Assembly: GCF_002019595.1 (NCBI RefSeq) | Contig: NZ_KV917369.1 | Span: 1,016,417 to 1,080,416 of the forward strand | Length of the DNA stretch: 64,000 nucleotides | Source of the DNA: Priestia abyssalis | GTDB taxonomy: Bacteria; Bacillota; Bacilli; Bacillales; Bacillaceae_H | Direction of reading: 5' to 3' | Shown: positions 8,788 to 18,194 of the stretch, one piece after another | How positions within the stretch are numbered: the stretch's first letter is position 1 | How the letters are laid out: each line of letters begins with the position of its first letter | Position numbers and translations under genes: made by a program | Notes under the pieces: generated by a model | Told to the model about the DNA's origin: nothing | The model's database searches: none | Seen by the model: the letters and a program-made list of their open reading frames with translations, nothing else

Positions 8788-10023
8788 CTAGACTTCCACC
8801 CAATTTTGAAAATTTTCCACGCGATTTCTCCCTTGTGTTTTTGCCTTGTAAAGTGCATCATCTGCATGTGCGATTAATTGCTCTACTTCTTCTTCACTGA
8901 TGATCTCTTCTGTCACTGCACCAATACTCGCGGTCACATACGGGGATACCGGCGAATAGTCATGAGGGATGTTCAGTTCGAACACGGACAATCTTATGGC
9001 TTCCGCGATCTGATAAACTTTCAATGGGTCGGCATCGAACATCGCAACGATGAACTCTTCTCCGCCAAAGCGTGCAGCAATACTGTTGGCAGAATCGACG
9101 CAGCGCTTTATGGCTTGGGCCACTGATTCAATGACAATGTCTCCTTTAAGATGGCCATAGTTATCATTAAATGGTTTGAAGGCATCAATGTCAATCATGA
9201 GAATCGAAAGCTTCCGTGTGCCTTTTGGATGGTGAAAGGCTTGTTTGATGTATTGGTGAAACCCGCGGCGATTTGGGATTTTCGTTAATTCGTCAATTAA
9301 GGTGAGCTGTTTCAAGCGCTCGTTCGCATCTGCCAATTGTGCATTAATCTTCTCATTTTCTTGAATTTTAATTGCCAGGTTTTCATTCGTTTCTGTCAGA
9401 AGCATACGATTATAAAAGTTTGCGGAGTAGCTCCAATACAGCATTCGAGACGCCAACCAACAAAAAAATAAAAAAACGGATAGATTGATATAGTGGCCCA
9501 TCAGAACCGTGCTTGAGGATTGGAAAAACGGCAAACCAATAATTAAGACCGCCACAGGCAAAATATACAGACACAAGATTGTTCGGTTCGAAGCGTGAAA
9601 CAAAATGGAGACGCACATAAAGTTAATCGCAAATGCCATCACATGTCCGTATCCCCGCTGATCAAACAATGTCACCACCGCTCCCCACACTAAAAAGAAA
9701 ACGACCAGCGACAGCAAGCCGGCTCGAAAGCGATTGTATTGCTGGCTCGTATAGGTCTCTTTTTGCTCAAACGCACGAATATACAAAAGCATAAATACAC
9801 TCGCGGAAAGAAGCAGCACGTACATCACGATGTACACATTCCATGTGAAAAGAGATCCGTTCAATGCATAGCTGCTTCCCATATTCATCGCAATCAGCAG
9901 TGCTTCAAACAAAATCACAATTTTCGCAAAGAGCTTGCAGCGTTGGATATTTTCATTGAATAAGTGTTGACGCAGCAATTGCTTTTGTTCAGCCGAAGCC
10001 TCAAATCGATAAATAAACTTCAT
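8788..10023 (-). CDS. Membrane diguanylate cyclase (GGDEF)
   Basis: About 411 residues: an N-terminal half with around six membrane segments (from FAKIVILFEALLIA to a segment ending WLASRML), a short coiled coil (ETNENLAIKIQENEKIN), and a C-terminal GGDEF domain with an intact RFGGEEF active site, the DIDAFKPFND metal/substrate motif and the DELTKIPNRR start. It should make cyclic di-GMP. The start at 10023 is preferred over 10065 because GAGG lies six bases upstream of it. Confidence 0.9.
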   Translation of the reverse strand: MKFIYRFEASAEQKQLLRQHLFNENIQRCKLFAKIVILFEALLIAMNMGSSYALNGSLFTWNVYIVMYVLLLSASVFMLLYIRAFEQKETYTSQQYNRFRAGLLSLVVFFLVWGAVVTLFDQRGYGHVMAFAINFMCVSILFHASNRTILCLYILPVAVLIIGLPFFQSSSTVLMGHYINLSVFLFFCWLASRMLYWSYSANFYNRMLLTETNENLAIKIQENEKINAQLADANERLKQLTLIDELTKIPNRRGFHQYIKQAFHHPKGTRKLSILMIDIDAFKPFNDNYGHLKGDIVIESVAQAIKRCVDSANSIAARFGGEEFIVAMFDADPLKVYQIAEAIRLSVFELNIPHDYSPVSPYVTASIGAVTEEIISEEEVEQLIAHADDALYKAKTQGRNRVENFQNWVEV

Positions 10024-10208
10024 TCTCAACCTCATTGTCAAATAGTTAGTAGATTCATTATACAAAAAAGAAGGGATTTTTTGTATCTTTTTTAGGACAA
10101 TTGTAGCATGTTAGGGATTTCTGCCACCACCCGAATGCGAGATAAAAATGAGGTTGAGATGCACGGATAAGAGGGCTTCCTGACTTGCCTGCCTTTATTA
10201 TGAGTTGT

Positions 10209-10316
10209 TTATCCCACCTCCACCGCCGGTTTCATATCCGGAACAGGATCGCCGGGATAAATGGGTGTATCGACGGTGACAGGGATGGATAAGTCGATGA
10301 TTTTTTTTATGAACAA
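10209..10316 (-). pseudogene. N-terminal stub of a cyclase-family (kynurenine formamidase-like) gene
   Basis: On the minus strand a TTG codon at 10316, seven bases after a perfect AAGGAGG, opens a 35-codon frame that reads IIDLSIPVTVDTPIYPGDP and ends at a TAA at 10209. This is the conserved N-terminus of the Cyclase family of metal-dependent hydrolases, normally over 200 residues. The ribosome site overlaps the end of the nitrilase gene, so it was the last gene of that operon and has lost its body. Confidence 0.7.
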
Positions 10317-10328
10317 CGTTTTTCCTCC

Positions 10329-11129
10329 TTATTTGTACAGGTCGGGCCTGCGATCTGCCAGCATGGTGAAGAAGGTGTTTTTAATATCCTCCCGCCAATC
10401 GTAATGAAGAGAAGCGGTGATGATCCTTTCTTCATTTTCACCTGCTATGCTGATGGTCGTGCCATCGGGGGCGAAAATGGCGGATTTTCCGAAGAAGGTT
10501 AAACCTTCGGAGGTTCCGATCTGATTGCCTGCTGCTACATAGATGGTGTTATCGATGGCGCGTGCTGCAGCAAATTGAATAAAGGGAGCATCATACGGCG
10601 CTTCCCATGCACTTGGTGCTGCGATGAGGTCTGCCCCTTGCAGTGCGAGTGACCTTGCCAGCTCCGGGAAGGCGAGGTCCCAGCAAATCATCAAGCCGAT
10701 GGTTCCTAGCTCCGTTTCGACGGTCACAAGATCAGAGCCCGGTGTAAACACTTCTTTTTCAAGCGGCGTCAGGTGAATTTTTCGATAGTTTCCCGCTAGC
10801 TTTCCTGTCGGGTCAATCAGTTGAATCGAATTGTACACCTGTCCTTCTGAATCCTTTTCTACATATCCGTATACCATCCACATTTCATATTGTTCCGCGA
10901 TTTTTCGCATGTGATCAAAAATGGATCCATCTTGATGCTGAGCGAGGTCCTTCACTTCCGGGGAAAGAAAATAGCCGGTGGCGGAAAGCTCTGGAAAGAC
11001 GATCAAGCGGGTGTCTGGATGTTGTTTTTTGCATTGTTTCACCATTTTTTCCATTTTATCTTGGTTGTAAGAAAGGTCTCCATTTTTGAAAGCGGCCTGT
11101 GCGACCGCTATTTTGGGTATGAGTGTCAT
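10329..11129 (-). CDS. Nitrilase-superfamily carbon-nitrogen hydrolase
   Basis: A 266-residue amidase with the complete Glu-Lys-Cys triad: Glu47 (VFPELSATG), Lys117 (YRKIHLTP) and Cys149 (LMICWDLAFPEL). The length and motifs fit single-domain amidases such as omega-amidase or carbamoylputrescine amidase. GGAGG precedes the ATG, and the gene starts three bases after the permease stop, so the two are cotranscribed. In a guanidino-compound pathway it could hydrolyse 4-guanidinobutyramide; this assignment is inference. Confidence 0.88.
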   Translation of the reverse strand: MTLIPKIAVAQAAFKNGDLSYNQDKMEKMVKQCKKQHPDTRLIVFPELSATGYFLSPEVKDLAQHQDGSIFDHMRKIAEQYEMWMVYGYVEKDSEGQVYNSIQLIDPTGKLAGNYRKIHLTPLEKEVFTPGSDLVTVETELGTIGLMICWDLAFPELARSLALQGADLIAAPSAWEAPYDAPFIQFAAARAIDNTIYVAAGNQIGTSEGLTFFGKSAIFAPDGTTISIAGENEERIITASLHYDWREDIKNTFFTMLADRRPDLYK

Positions 11130-11132
11130 TGA

Positions 11133-12506
11133 TTAAACCTCCAGCTTGGTTGGGATCTCTGTTTCATGCTCTTGATGGGCCGATAGCTGTTTGGAAGCTG
11201 CCATCAATCCAAAATAGAATAAGCCTGATAGAATAAATGTAAGGATGGTAGCCCCGATGCTGAGCGGGTGCACATACGTAAAGTAGTAGGCAAATAAGGC
11301 CCCAAGGATATACGTGACGCATGCTGCGATATTGAATCCATTTTGATAGCGGTACAATCCTTTCTTGTCAAAGGCGAGGTCCTCTGCATCATAATGGCCC
11401 TTTTTCACAAAGAAGTAATCGACAAGGACGATGGCGAATACCGGAATGAAAAGGGTGGCGATCAACAGGACAAAGTTGAAGAAGTTCGTCATTAATGTTT
11501 CCTTTAAAAGCGCTCCGAGTGTACATACCATCCCCAATGCTAAAAGAGGTTTCCAGAAGTCCGTTTTTGGAAACACATTCATCAGGGACATCGTGGCACT
11601 GTAAAGGGCCATGACGTTTGTGGAAAGTACAGAGAAAAATACGACGATGGATGCGACCAATCCGAAACCGTAAGCGGCAAGAAGAACGGTTGGATCGTAT
11701 GTTTGTTCCATATTGGATAAAATGCTAAATCCACTTACAACGGCACCGAGGCCCATTGCGATGAGAGAAGCGAGCAAGTACCCGAGATACGTTCCCCACA
11801 TTCCGCTTTTTTCGGAGCGACAGTGGCGGTTGAAGTCACAGACGGTGGACATCCACGAAAAGGCGGTGGCTACAACGATATCAAAGGCAATCACCCCGGA
11901 GATGACCGGGTTTTCGCTTACCTTCATTTCAATAAGGGCTGATACATTATAAGTCGTGAACAGCTTGTAGAAAACGAGGACGGATAAAATAAGCATGGCA
12001 ACGGATACCCATTTTTCGATGCTTTCCACACCACGGTGGCCATAAATGGTAATGGCAACAACGAGTACTTCGGTGAGAATGACAAAGAGGTTAATATTGC
12101 TGTAGCCGGTTGCGTGTTTGACGGCATAATCGAGACTCAATCCTGCCATATAAGCCTGAATCCAGCTCCAGCCGACAAGGATGATCGTGTTGACGAGAGC
12201 GGGCAGAACAGCTCCTTTTTGTCCGAATGCGGCTCTCGTAATGACCATGGTTGGAAGTCCCGTTCTTGTCCCGATTACACCGGTTAAGGCAAGCGGAATC
12301 GCTCCGATGGCCGATCCGACGAAGATGGCGATCATGGCATCCTGAAACGAAATATCGGGTACAAACATCATTCCGGTCATGACGGAGGTAATGACGACAT
12401 TGGCAGCAAGCCAAAGGGTGAAGGTGGAGAAGAACGTCATGCTTCGCTCATTTTTTGGTGTCGGGCTGATGTTGTCATGGCCAAAGCGTTCAGTTAATTG
12501 ACTCAT
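11133..12506 (-). CDS. NCS1-family purine-cytosine-type permease
   Basis: A 457-residue membrane protein with about 12 segments and NCS1 features (SMTFFSTFTLWLAANVV near the start, TRAAFGQKGAVLPA, VGWSWIQAYMAG). Family members import cytosine, purines, hydantoins or related nitrogen compounds by cation symport. It lies between an aldehyde dehydrogenase and a nitrilase-family gene in a tight minus-strand operon, so the substrate is likely a nitrogenous catabolite rather than cytosine itself. Confidence 0.88.
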   Translation of the reverse strand: MSQLTERFGHDNISPTPKNERSMTFFSTFTLWLAANVVITSVMTGMMFVPDISFQDAMIAIFVGSAIGAIPLALTGVIGTRTGLPTMVITRAAFGQKGAVLPALVNTIILVGWSWIQAYMAGLSLDYAVKHATGYSNINLFVILTEVLVVAITIYGHRGVESIEKWVSVAMLILSVLVFYKLFTTYNVSALIEMKVSENPVISGVIAFDIVVATAFSWMSTVCDFNRHCRSEKSGMWGTYLGYLLASLIAMGLGAVVSGFSILSNMEQTYDPTVLLAAYGFGLVASIVVFFSVLSTNVMALYSATMSLMNVFPKTDFWKPLLALGMVCTLGALLKETLMTNFFNFVLLIATLFIPVFAIVLVDYFFVKKGHYDAEDLAFDKKGLYRYQNGFNIAACVTYILGALFAYYFTYVHPLSIGATILTFILSGLFYFGLMAASKQLSAHQEHETEIPTKLEV

Positions 12507-12598
12507 TTTATGACCCCTTTACATTAAATTTTAAATATTCAGAATAATAAAGGCGGGTGAAGAGGTCCCGCTGTTGATACTTTACGGAACCAATCCTT

Positions 12599-14053
12599 CT
12601 ACTTATACCATTCTGGTTTTTGGAGAGTTTCGGTTGTATTCAGATGTTTCACTTCCATGAATCCCGATAATCCCTGCGGCCCGAGTTCGCGGCCAATCCC
12701 GCTTTGCTTGTAGCCGCCCCACGGAGCATCCACATAGGGGGTGTGGTAGCTGTTGATCCAAATCGTCCCTGCCTTTAAGTGGGAAGCCAGCGATTCCGCT
12801 TTTTTGACATTGGCGGATAAAATGCCAGCGGCTAGACCGTATTTCGTTCCGTTTGCCAGCTCGATTGCCTCGGCTTCATTCGCAAAAGTCTGGATCGTGA
12901 CGACAGGACCGAATATTTCCTCTTGAACAATCCGCATGTTCTGCCGGACATCTGTAAACACCGCAGGGGAGAGGTAGTAGCCTTTTTCACCGAGACGGTC
13001 TCCACCTGTGCGAAGTGTTGCGCCTTCTTGTTTTCCGATTTCGATGAACTGTTCGATTTTGCTGCGATGGTCTGCACTAACGACAGGGCCCATTTCGGTT
13101 TCTTCATTTAATGGGTTGCCGATGCGAAGGTTCCACAGCTTTTGAAGCAGCTTTTCGGTAAAAGTATCGTACATGTTTTCATGAACAAGGATTCGAGAAG
13201 AAGCGACGCAAACTTCTCCTTGGTTAAAGAAGGAACCGAAGACCGCCCATTCTACGGCGGCTTCGAGATCTGCATCTTCCATGATGAGAAGCGGTGACTT
13301 GCCGCCGAGTTCTAAAGACACTCGCTTGAAGGTGGCAGCACATAACTGATTGATTTTTCGTCCCGATTCCGATCCTCCAGTAAATGACACCTTGTCTGTG
13401 CCAGAGTGGGTAACGAGTGTTTCGCCGACGGGAAGCCCCGCTCCTAATACGAGATTAAATACACCCGGAGGAAAACCGCATTGTTCAATCAGCTTTGTGA
13501 ACTGGATGGCGGTTAAAGGAGTCAGCTCCGATGGTTTGAATACGACCGTGTTTCCTGCGGCAAGTGCGGGAGCGATTTTCCACATACCGAGCAGCAGCGG
13601 GAAGTTCCATGGAACAATCAAGGCGCAAACGCCAATTGGCTCCTCGATCACCTTGCTGATCGACCCATCCGGCTGTTGTGTTTCCAACGGCTGTCGTTCG
13701 TTTACAAGGTCAGCATAATAACGCAAGCAGGCGACAGAGTCACTCACATCGAGCCGGGCTTCCCTTATCGGTTTTCCTGTATTGATAGACTCAATTTTTG
13801 CAAAAGATTCGGACTTCTCTTCGAGCAAATCAGCCAGTTTATAAAGAAGCTGAACCCGCTTTTCTTTATTGAAGGCCCAATCGGTGTGGTCAAAAGCGGA
13901 CTTGGCCGCCAATACGGCCTCTGCAGCTTGGTTTGCGGAAGCTTCCTTCACGGTTAAAATGATGCTTTCATCCGCGGAATTCACGACGGCTCTTTCCGCT
14001 CCCTCGCCGGTTTGCCATTTTCCTCTGATGAACAGTTGCTTCGTTTCGTTCAT
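12599..14053 (-). CDS. NAD(P)-dependent aldehyde dehydrogenase
   Basis: A 484-residue aldehyde dehydrogenase with the general base Glu248 (LELGGKSP), the nucleophile Cys282 (GEVCVASS), the cofactor motif FTGGSESG and the substrate-site segment PWNFPLLLGMWK. It resembles betaine-aldehyde/aminobutyraldehyde dehydrogenases. It starts four bases after the ureohydrolase stop and is translated from a site inside that gene's end. In this context guanidinobutyraldehyde or 4-aminobutyraldehyde are reasonable substrates; that is inferred from the neighbours. Confidence 0.9.
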   Translation of the reverse strand: MNETKQLFIRGKWQTGEGAERAVVNSADESIILTVKEASANQAAEAVLAAKSAFDHTDWAFNKEKRVQLLYKLADLLEEKSESFAKIESINTGKPIREARLDVSDSVACLRYYADLVNERQPLETQQPDGSISKVIEEPIGVCALIVPWNFPLLLGMWKIAPALAAGNTVVFKPSELTPLTAIQFTKLIEQCGFPPGVFNLVLGAGLPVGETLVTHSGTDKVSFTGGSESGRKINQLCAATFKRVSLELGGKSPLLIMEDADLEAAVEWAVFGSFFNQGEVCVASSRILVHENMYDTFTEKLLQKLWNLRIGNPLNEETEMGPVVSADHRSKIEQFIEIGKQEGATLRTGGDRLGEKGYYLSPAVFTDVRQNMRIVQEEIFGPVVTIQTFANEAEAIELANGTKYGLAAGILSANVKKAESLASHLKAGTIWINSYHTPYVDAPWGGYKQSGIGRELGPQGLSGFMEVKHLNTTETLQKPEWYK

Positions 14054-14057
14054 ACAC

Positions 14058-15047
14058 TCACTCCTTAGATGCTTGTAGAACTTGCTCTCCCGCTGGTTGA
14101 AGAAGCTGCTTTTTCTTTTTCAAGGCGGTTAATGTAATCATTTCATACATGATGGCTGATGCCAGAGTAGCCGTAATTTCATTGCTGTCGTAAGTCGGCA
14201 ATACCTCGACCAAGTCAAATCCGACAAGGTTTAAGCCGTCTAACGCACGCACATATTCCAGTGCCTCGAAGCTGGTTGGACCGCCGACTTCTGGCGTACC
14301 TGTTCCAGGCGCATAGGCAGGGTCCACAAAATCGATGTCATATGAAACGAACACAGGATGGTCGCCGACGCGTTCGTGAATACGTTTGATCACTTCTTCA
14401 AAGCCGATCTTGCGGGCTTCTCGCATCGGGATGACTTCAAATCCTAATCTTCTTGCGTCTTCAATATCATCAGGACTATAGAGAGGGCCTCTCATCCCGA
14501 CCTGGATGGAATGGTTAACATCTAATAATCCTTCTTCGACTGCACGGCGGAATGGCGTTCCATGCATGTATTTTTCACCATAATAATTGTCCCAGGTGTC
14601 TCCGTGTGAGTCAAAATGAACCAATGCGACAGGGCCGTATTTCTTGTGGAACGCACGCAAGTTTCCAAGAGAGATAGAATGGTCACCGCCCATAATAATC
14701 GGTGTTACGTTTTTTTTCAGCAGGGGGGTTAATTCCGAAACCATATTGTCATATGTTCGATGGATGTTTCCTGGAATCACATCGATATCGCCATAGTCCA
14801 CGCCTGAGCAGTAATCGAAGATATTAATATCCATGTCCGGATTATAAGGACGAAGCAGGGAAGAAAAGTTCCGGATATGCTGGGGACCCAGTCTTTGCCC
14901 GGTTCGGAAGGATGCAGCCGTGTCGAACGGAACACCGAGAACCGCAAAATCGATGTGATCCGTTGTCTTTATTTGCTCTAATCTCATAAATGTGCGAACA
15001 CCGCAAAAGCGGGGGGATTTAGAAGAATCTTTTGGTTGATACATCAT
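14058..15047 (-). CDS. Ureohydrolase (agmatinase/guanidinobutyrase-like) A
   Basis: A 329-residue arginase-superfamily enzyme. All dinuclear metal ligands are visible: GGDHS (His123), DSHGD (146-150) and SYDIDFVDP. The HGTPFRRA loop is the pattern of agmatinase, guanidinobutyrase and guanidinopropionase rather than arginase, so it should release urea from a guanidino compound. AGGAGG lies six bases before the first ATG. It is the first gene downstream of a near-consensus sigma-54 promoter (15086-15103). A decayed second copy of its first codons lies near 17985-18040. Confidence 0.9.
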   Translation of the reverse strand: MMYQPKDSSKSPRFCGVRTFMRLEQIKTTDHIDFAVLGVPFDTAASFRTGQRLGPQHIRNFSSLLRPYNPDMDINIFDYCSGVDYGDIDVIPGNIHRTYDNMVSELTPLLKKNVTPIIMGGDHSISLGNLRAFHKKYGPVALVHFDSHGDTWDNYYGEKYMHGTPFRRAVEEGLLDVNHSIQVGMRGPLYSPDDIEDARRLGFEVIPMREARKIGFEEVIKRIHERVGDHPVFVSYDIDFVDPAYAPGTGTPEVGGPTSFEALEYVRALDGLNLVGFDLVEVLPTYDSNEITATLASAIMYEMITLTALKKKKQLLQPAGEQVLQASKE

Positions 15048-15085
15048 AAGTAACCTCCTAGAGTCAAAGTATTTGTCATAGTATA

Positions 15086-15103
15086 TTGCAAGAGTTATGC
15101 CAA
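15086..15103 (-). promoter_or_regulatory. Sigma-54 promoter of ureohydrolase A operon
   Basis: On the minus strand TGGCAT, five bases, then TTGCAA gives the -24 GG and -12 GC with the required ten bases between them. The start codon follows about 40 bases downstream. It should need SigL and the activator encoded at 18195. Confidence 0.85.
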
Positions 15104-15142
15104 CTTAAAAGAGTGGAAAACAGTGAGAGATTGATCCACGTT

Positions 15143-15151
15143 TGATGCAAA
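15143..15151 (-). promoter_or_regulatory. Possible upstream activator site, copy 2
   Basis: TTTGCATCA on the minus strand lies about 40 bases upstream of the -24 element and is one of the few blocks kept identical in the duplicated promoter (see 18147). This fits an enhancer site, but only by comparison of two copies. Confidence 0.35.
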
Positions 15152-15183
15152 AATGACTTGAATCATAGAGATAAAGTCATTTT
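15150..15183 (-). terminator. Terminator of symporter gene
   Basis: AAAATGACTT pairs with AAGTCATTTT around a 14-base loop just after the symporter stop, and the minus-strand 3' side continues in Ts. Confidence 0.55.
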
Positions 15184-15189
15184 CGAATT

Positions 15190-16608
15190 TTAATTCGTTT
15201 TTGCATCCGATTCCGCTGAAATATTTGCGGAAGAAGCTTTTGACTGAGTCAGTATTCCTCCTATTCCGAGGGAGACTGCACTTGTAATGAGTCCGTAAAT
15301 AATCCCTTCCAACGATGATGGTCCTTTTATAATGAGAGTGGCGATCACGACGATGCCGCTTGTGATCATAGAGACAAGCACCACCTTCGGGTTCACCTTT
15401 TTCCAAAACAGCGCCGCTAATACAGGGAAGAAGATACTTCCTGAAAGGAACGCATAAGCAATATCAAGAGCGACGAGAATGTCCTGTAAAGCAAGGGAAA
15501 TCGCAATGGAGGTAATTCCGACAACCATTGTCGCCATTCTTGTCCATTTCACTTGTTTCTCTTTTATCCGTTCCTTGCTGGCTTTCGCCAATAATAAGTC
15601 ATTCACAATAATGGTGGAAGAAGCCATAATCGTTCCGGAAGCAGTTGACATCACAGCAGAGGCAACGGCTGCAATTAACAAGCCGACAAGACCTTGAGGC
15701 AAAATCGTCATGACCAATTGCGGCAGCGCTTTTTGCGGATCATCCATATTTGGCAGCAAGACACTGGCAGTCATTCCAATTAAGGCTCCGCCTATTCCGT
15801 AGAGCATGCAATATAGGCCGGCATAAATGGTTCCTCTCTTTAAAATGGTTTCATTTTTAGCTGTAAAGGATCGCTGCCAGATGTCCTGACCGATCATGAT
15901 TCCAAAGAAATAAAGCAAAAAGTAAGTGAAAATGGCTTCTCCGCCAATGTTGCTGATGCTGAAGAACTCGGATGGCACTTTTTCCGTTAATTGATCTATT
16001 CCGCCTACATTCATGATGGAGGCGGGAACCAAAATGCAAATCAAGCCGATCGTCATCACCCAAAATTGAATGACGTCCGTTAAGGTAACGGCCCACATGC
16101 CTCCCAGCATCGTGTAAAAGACGACAATAATTCCGCCGACAATGATGGCTGTTTTGTCATTCCAGCCGAAGATGGAAGAGAACATCACTCCGATTGCAAT
16201 GACAGCGGTGACGGAAACCATCAAATCGTACACGACCATGATGACGGCGCTTATGTATCGGCTGCTGCTGCCAAATCTTTGCCCTAACAATTCACTGACA
16301 CTGAACACTTTCAGGCGGCTTATTTTTTTGGAGAAAAAGAGACCTAAAGCCAATATGCCCAGTCCGATGATGGCTACGAGCCACATCCCGGATATTCCGT
16401 ACTGGTATCCAAGCTTTACACTCCCGAACGTAGAGGCACCTCCCAAGACGACCGCTGCCATGGCGGGTACATATAAGCCGTAGCCTAATCTTCCACCCGC
16501 CACTAAGAAATCTTCGCCGTTCTTTACTTTTTTGGAACTGATGACCCCGATGCCGATTAATAGAGAAAAATAAAGAAACACAACGAGCAAATCTAAGCTA
16601 TTTAACAT
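15190..16608 (-). CDS. Sodium:solute symporter (SSS family)
   Basis: A 472-residue, roughly 13-segment transporter with SSS features: a GGRLGYG segment near residue 38, GGASTFGSVKLGYQYGISG, and SVSELLGQRFG. It begins inside the 3' end of the upstream ureohydrolase gene (11-base overlap, AGGGGG site), so the two are translationally linked, suggesting import of that enzyme's guanidino substrate. Its last four codons (AKTN) and the following bases match the end of the regulator gene at 18195, marking the edge of a segmental duplication. Confidence 0.9.
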   Translation of the reverse strand: MLNSLDLLVVFLYFSLLIGIGVISSKKVKNGEDFLVAGGRLGYGLYVPAMAAVVLGGASTFGSVKLGYQYGISGMWLVAIIGLGILALGLFFSKKISRLKVFSVSELLGQRFGSSSRYISAVIMVVYDLMVSVTAVIAIGVMFSSIFGWNDKTAIIVGGIIVVFYTMLGGMWAVTLTDVIQFWVMTIGLICILVPASIMNVGGIDQLTEKVPSEFFSISNIGGEAIFTYFLLYFFGIMIGQDIWQRSFTAKNETILKRGTIYAGLYCMLYGIGGALIGMTASVLLPNMDDPQKALPQLVMTILPQGLVGLLIAAVASAVMSTASGTIMASSTIIVNDLLLAKASKERIKEKQVKWTRMATMVVGITSIAISLALQDILVALDIAYAFLSGSIFFPVLAALFWKKVNPKVVLVSMITSGIVVIATLIIKGPSSLEGIIYGLITSAVSLGIGGILTQSKASSANISAESDAKTN

Positions 16609-17581
16609 TTGAATTCCCCCTTGCTTTGGAAATGGCTAGTAAACTTAGAAACTCAAATACAATTGTTGCTGCTGTAAGAGCCGTTACTTCTGTAGGATCC
16701 AAAGCGGGCAGTACCTCTACGACGTCAAACCCTACGAAATTCAAACCGGCTAATTGGCGGAGCATATGCTGGGCTTCTGTGTTGGTGAATCCGGCAATTT
16801 CAGGTGTTCCTGTTCCCGGAGCATAAACAGGATCCAAGAAATCGATATCGAAGGTAAGAAAGACTTTATGATCGCCGATTCTCTCTCGTACGAGTCTCAT
16901 CGTTTCATTTAAGCCAATCTCCCTTATTTCATCAGACGTGATCACCTGAAAGCCGAGCTCCCGTGCCTCATGAATGTCATCAGGATCGTAAACGGTGCCT
17001 CGCATCCCAACTTGAATAGAACGGGACGGATCGATGATTCCTTCTTCCAACGCTCGCCGGAAAGGGGTTCCGTGAGTATATTTTTCTCCCCAATATTCGT
17101 CCCACGTATCGCCATGAGCATCGAAATGGACGAGAGATAAAGGTCCATGTACAGAAGCGATAGCACGAAGTTCCGGTAAAGAAATGGAATGATCTCCTCC
17201 TAATACAATTGGAACAGCTCCATTCTCAGCCCAAACCTTTACATGTTCCATAATGTGTTGATGGCTTTTTTCTGTATTCCCGGGAATGACCATGATATCT
17301 CCGCCATCCACACCATCCAAGTAATCAGTTGGCCTGATTTTGTGGTAAACATTTGCAGGCCGTAAAAGAACCGAACTGCGGCGAATGGCTTCCGGGCCAA
17401 ATCGAGTACCTGAGCGATAAGTGGCAGCTGTATCAAAAGGCGCCCCCAATATGACAAAATCCCTTTTTATGATTTCAGGTTCATAAGGTAATCTCATAAA
17501 GCTGCGGATACCGCTGAACCTTGGCATCTTAGCTGGATCAGGTAATGTAAAATTAGATACATGATTCTTTTCCGTCATCAT
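16598..17581 (-). CDS. Ureohydrolase (agmatinase/guanidinobutyrase-like) B
   Basis: A 327-residue paralogue of the enzyme at 14058. It has GGDHS, DAHGD, HGTPFRRA and TFDIDFLDP, so all metal ligands are kept. AGGAGG lies seven bases before the ATG. It forms a two-gene unit with the overlapping symporter. Unlike copy A it has no sigma-54 promoter directly in front; a weak sigma-A-like promoter is seen at 17655-17685. Having two paralogues suggests two guanidino substrates, which the sequence alone cannot settle. Confidence 0.9.
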   Translation of the reverse strand: MMTEKNHVSNFTLPDPAKMPRFSGIRSFMRLPYEPEIIKRDFVILGAPFDTAATYRSGTRFGPEAIRRSSVLLRPANVYHKIRPTDYLDGVDGGDIMVIPGNTEKSHQHIMEHVKVWAENGAVPIVLGGDHSISLPELRAIASVHGPLSLVHFDAHGDTWDEYWGEKYTHGTPFRRALEEGIIDPSRSIQVGMRGTVYDPDDIHEARELGFQVITSDEIREIGLNETMRLVRERIGDHKVFLTFDIDFLDPVYAPGTGTPEIAGFTNTEAQHMLRQLAGLNFVGFDVVEVLPALDPTEVTALTAATIVFEFLSLLAISKARGNSNVK

Positions 17582-17654
17582 CGTTTCCCTCCTAGTTTAG
17601 TCAAGAAAAAGACCCTCTCTAACGAATGCTTATTTGATGGACTTTATGGATATT

Positions 17655-17685
17655 ATTATACTCATAAACCTATCTGCATCTTCAA
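17655..17685 (-). promoter_or_regulatory. Possible sigma-A promoter of ureohydrolase B
   Basis: On the minus strand TTGAAG, a 19-base spacer and TATAAT lie about 75 bases upstream of the start. The spacer is longer than ideal. Confidence 0.3.
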
Positions 17686-17848
17686 TAATTGTGTTAGACT
17701 TTATGACATAAATTTGAAATAAGTTAAGGATTTTACAGTTTGTTTTGTTTAATTCCTTTGTTTTAAAGGGAGTTTTTGAAGTGTCGGAAATTAGACTTAT
17801 CTAAAAATAAACAAAAGAATACTAAAAGTGCTTTTTGTTCAGATAAAA

Positions 17849-17862
17849 TTAAAGCGTTTTCA
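17849..17862. promoter_or_regulatory. cre-like site (CcpA) upstream of ureohydrolase B
   Basis: TTAAAGCGTTTTCA matches the catabolite-responsive element TGWAANCGNTNWCA at 13 of 14 positions. It lies in the long gap before the ureohydrolase-symporter unit. Confidence 0.45.
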
Positions 17863-17984
17863 ATTATTTCCAAATAATATTTTCTGTTGTTTTTAATTTT
17901 TTTGTTTATTTCACGATTAGAAATATCGTTATCTGGAGAATTAATGGCGGTGATTTGTCACTGGTAAACAGCTGCTGGTTTTCT

Positions 17985-18050
17985 TATACGGTAAGAGTTC
18001 GAACCATGTAAAAACGGGTGATTTGGATGAATCTTTTCATTGATACATAG
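17985..18050 (-). pseudogene. Decayed 5' fragment of a ureohydrolase A copy
   Basis: On the minus strand an AGGAGG site and ATG (near 18047) are followed by codons reading MYQ, stop, KDSSKSP, which match the first residues of the ureohydrolase at 14058 (MMYQPKDSSKSP) apart from an in-frame stop and a lost Met; similarity fades within about 25 codons. It lies directly downstream of the second sigma-54 promoter copy. Confidence 0.75.
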
Positions 18051-18088
18051 ACGCCCCTCCTAGATTAAAGGTATTCGCCATTATATAT

Positions 18089-18106
18089 TTGCAAGATTCA
18101 TGCCAA
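18089..18106 (-). promoter_or_regulatory. Sigma-54 promoter, duplicated copy
   Basis: TGGCAT, five bases, TTGCAA on the minus strand: the -24/-12 elements and spacing are fully kept, although the gene start it drove is now a fragment. Transcripts from it could still run toward ureohydrolase B, about 500 bases downstream. Confidence 0.75.
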
Positions 18107-18146
18107 ATCAAAAGGGGGGGAGGAGGGGGAATTGGTGATATCAAAC

Positions 18147-18155
18147 TGATGCAAA
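18147..18155 (-). promoter_or_regulatory. Possible upstream activator site, copy 1
   Basis: TTTGCATCA on the minus strand at nearly the same distance from the -24 element as in the other copy (15143). Confidence 0.3.
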
Positions 18156-18194
18156 TGTGAATTAAGTGATAAAGATTTGAGTTATTTTTGAATT

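Noticed and set aside
12091..12414. 107-codon minus-strand frame within the NCS1 permease gene
   Set aside because: Overlaps the permease in another frame and is rich in Cys, Arg and His, as expected for a shadow frame.
17582..17985. A sigma-54 promoter directly in front of ureohydrolase B
   Set aside because: No TGGCA-N-TTGC pattern with the right spacing was found in this stretch; the nearest one is the duplicated copy at 18089.
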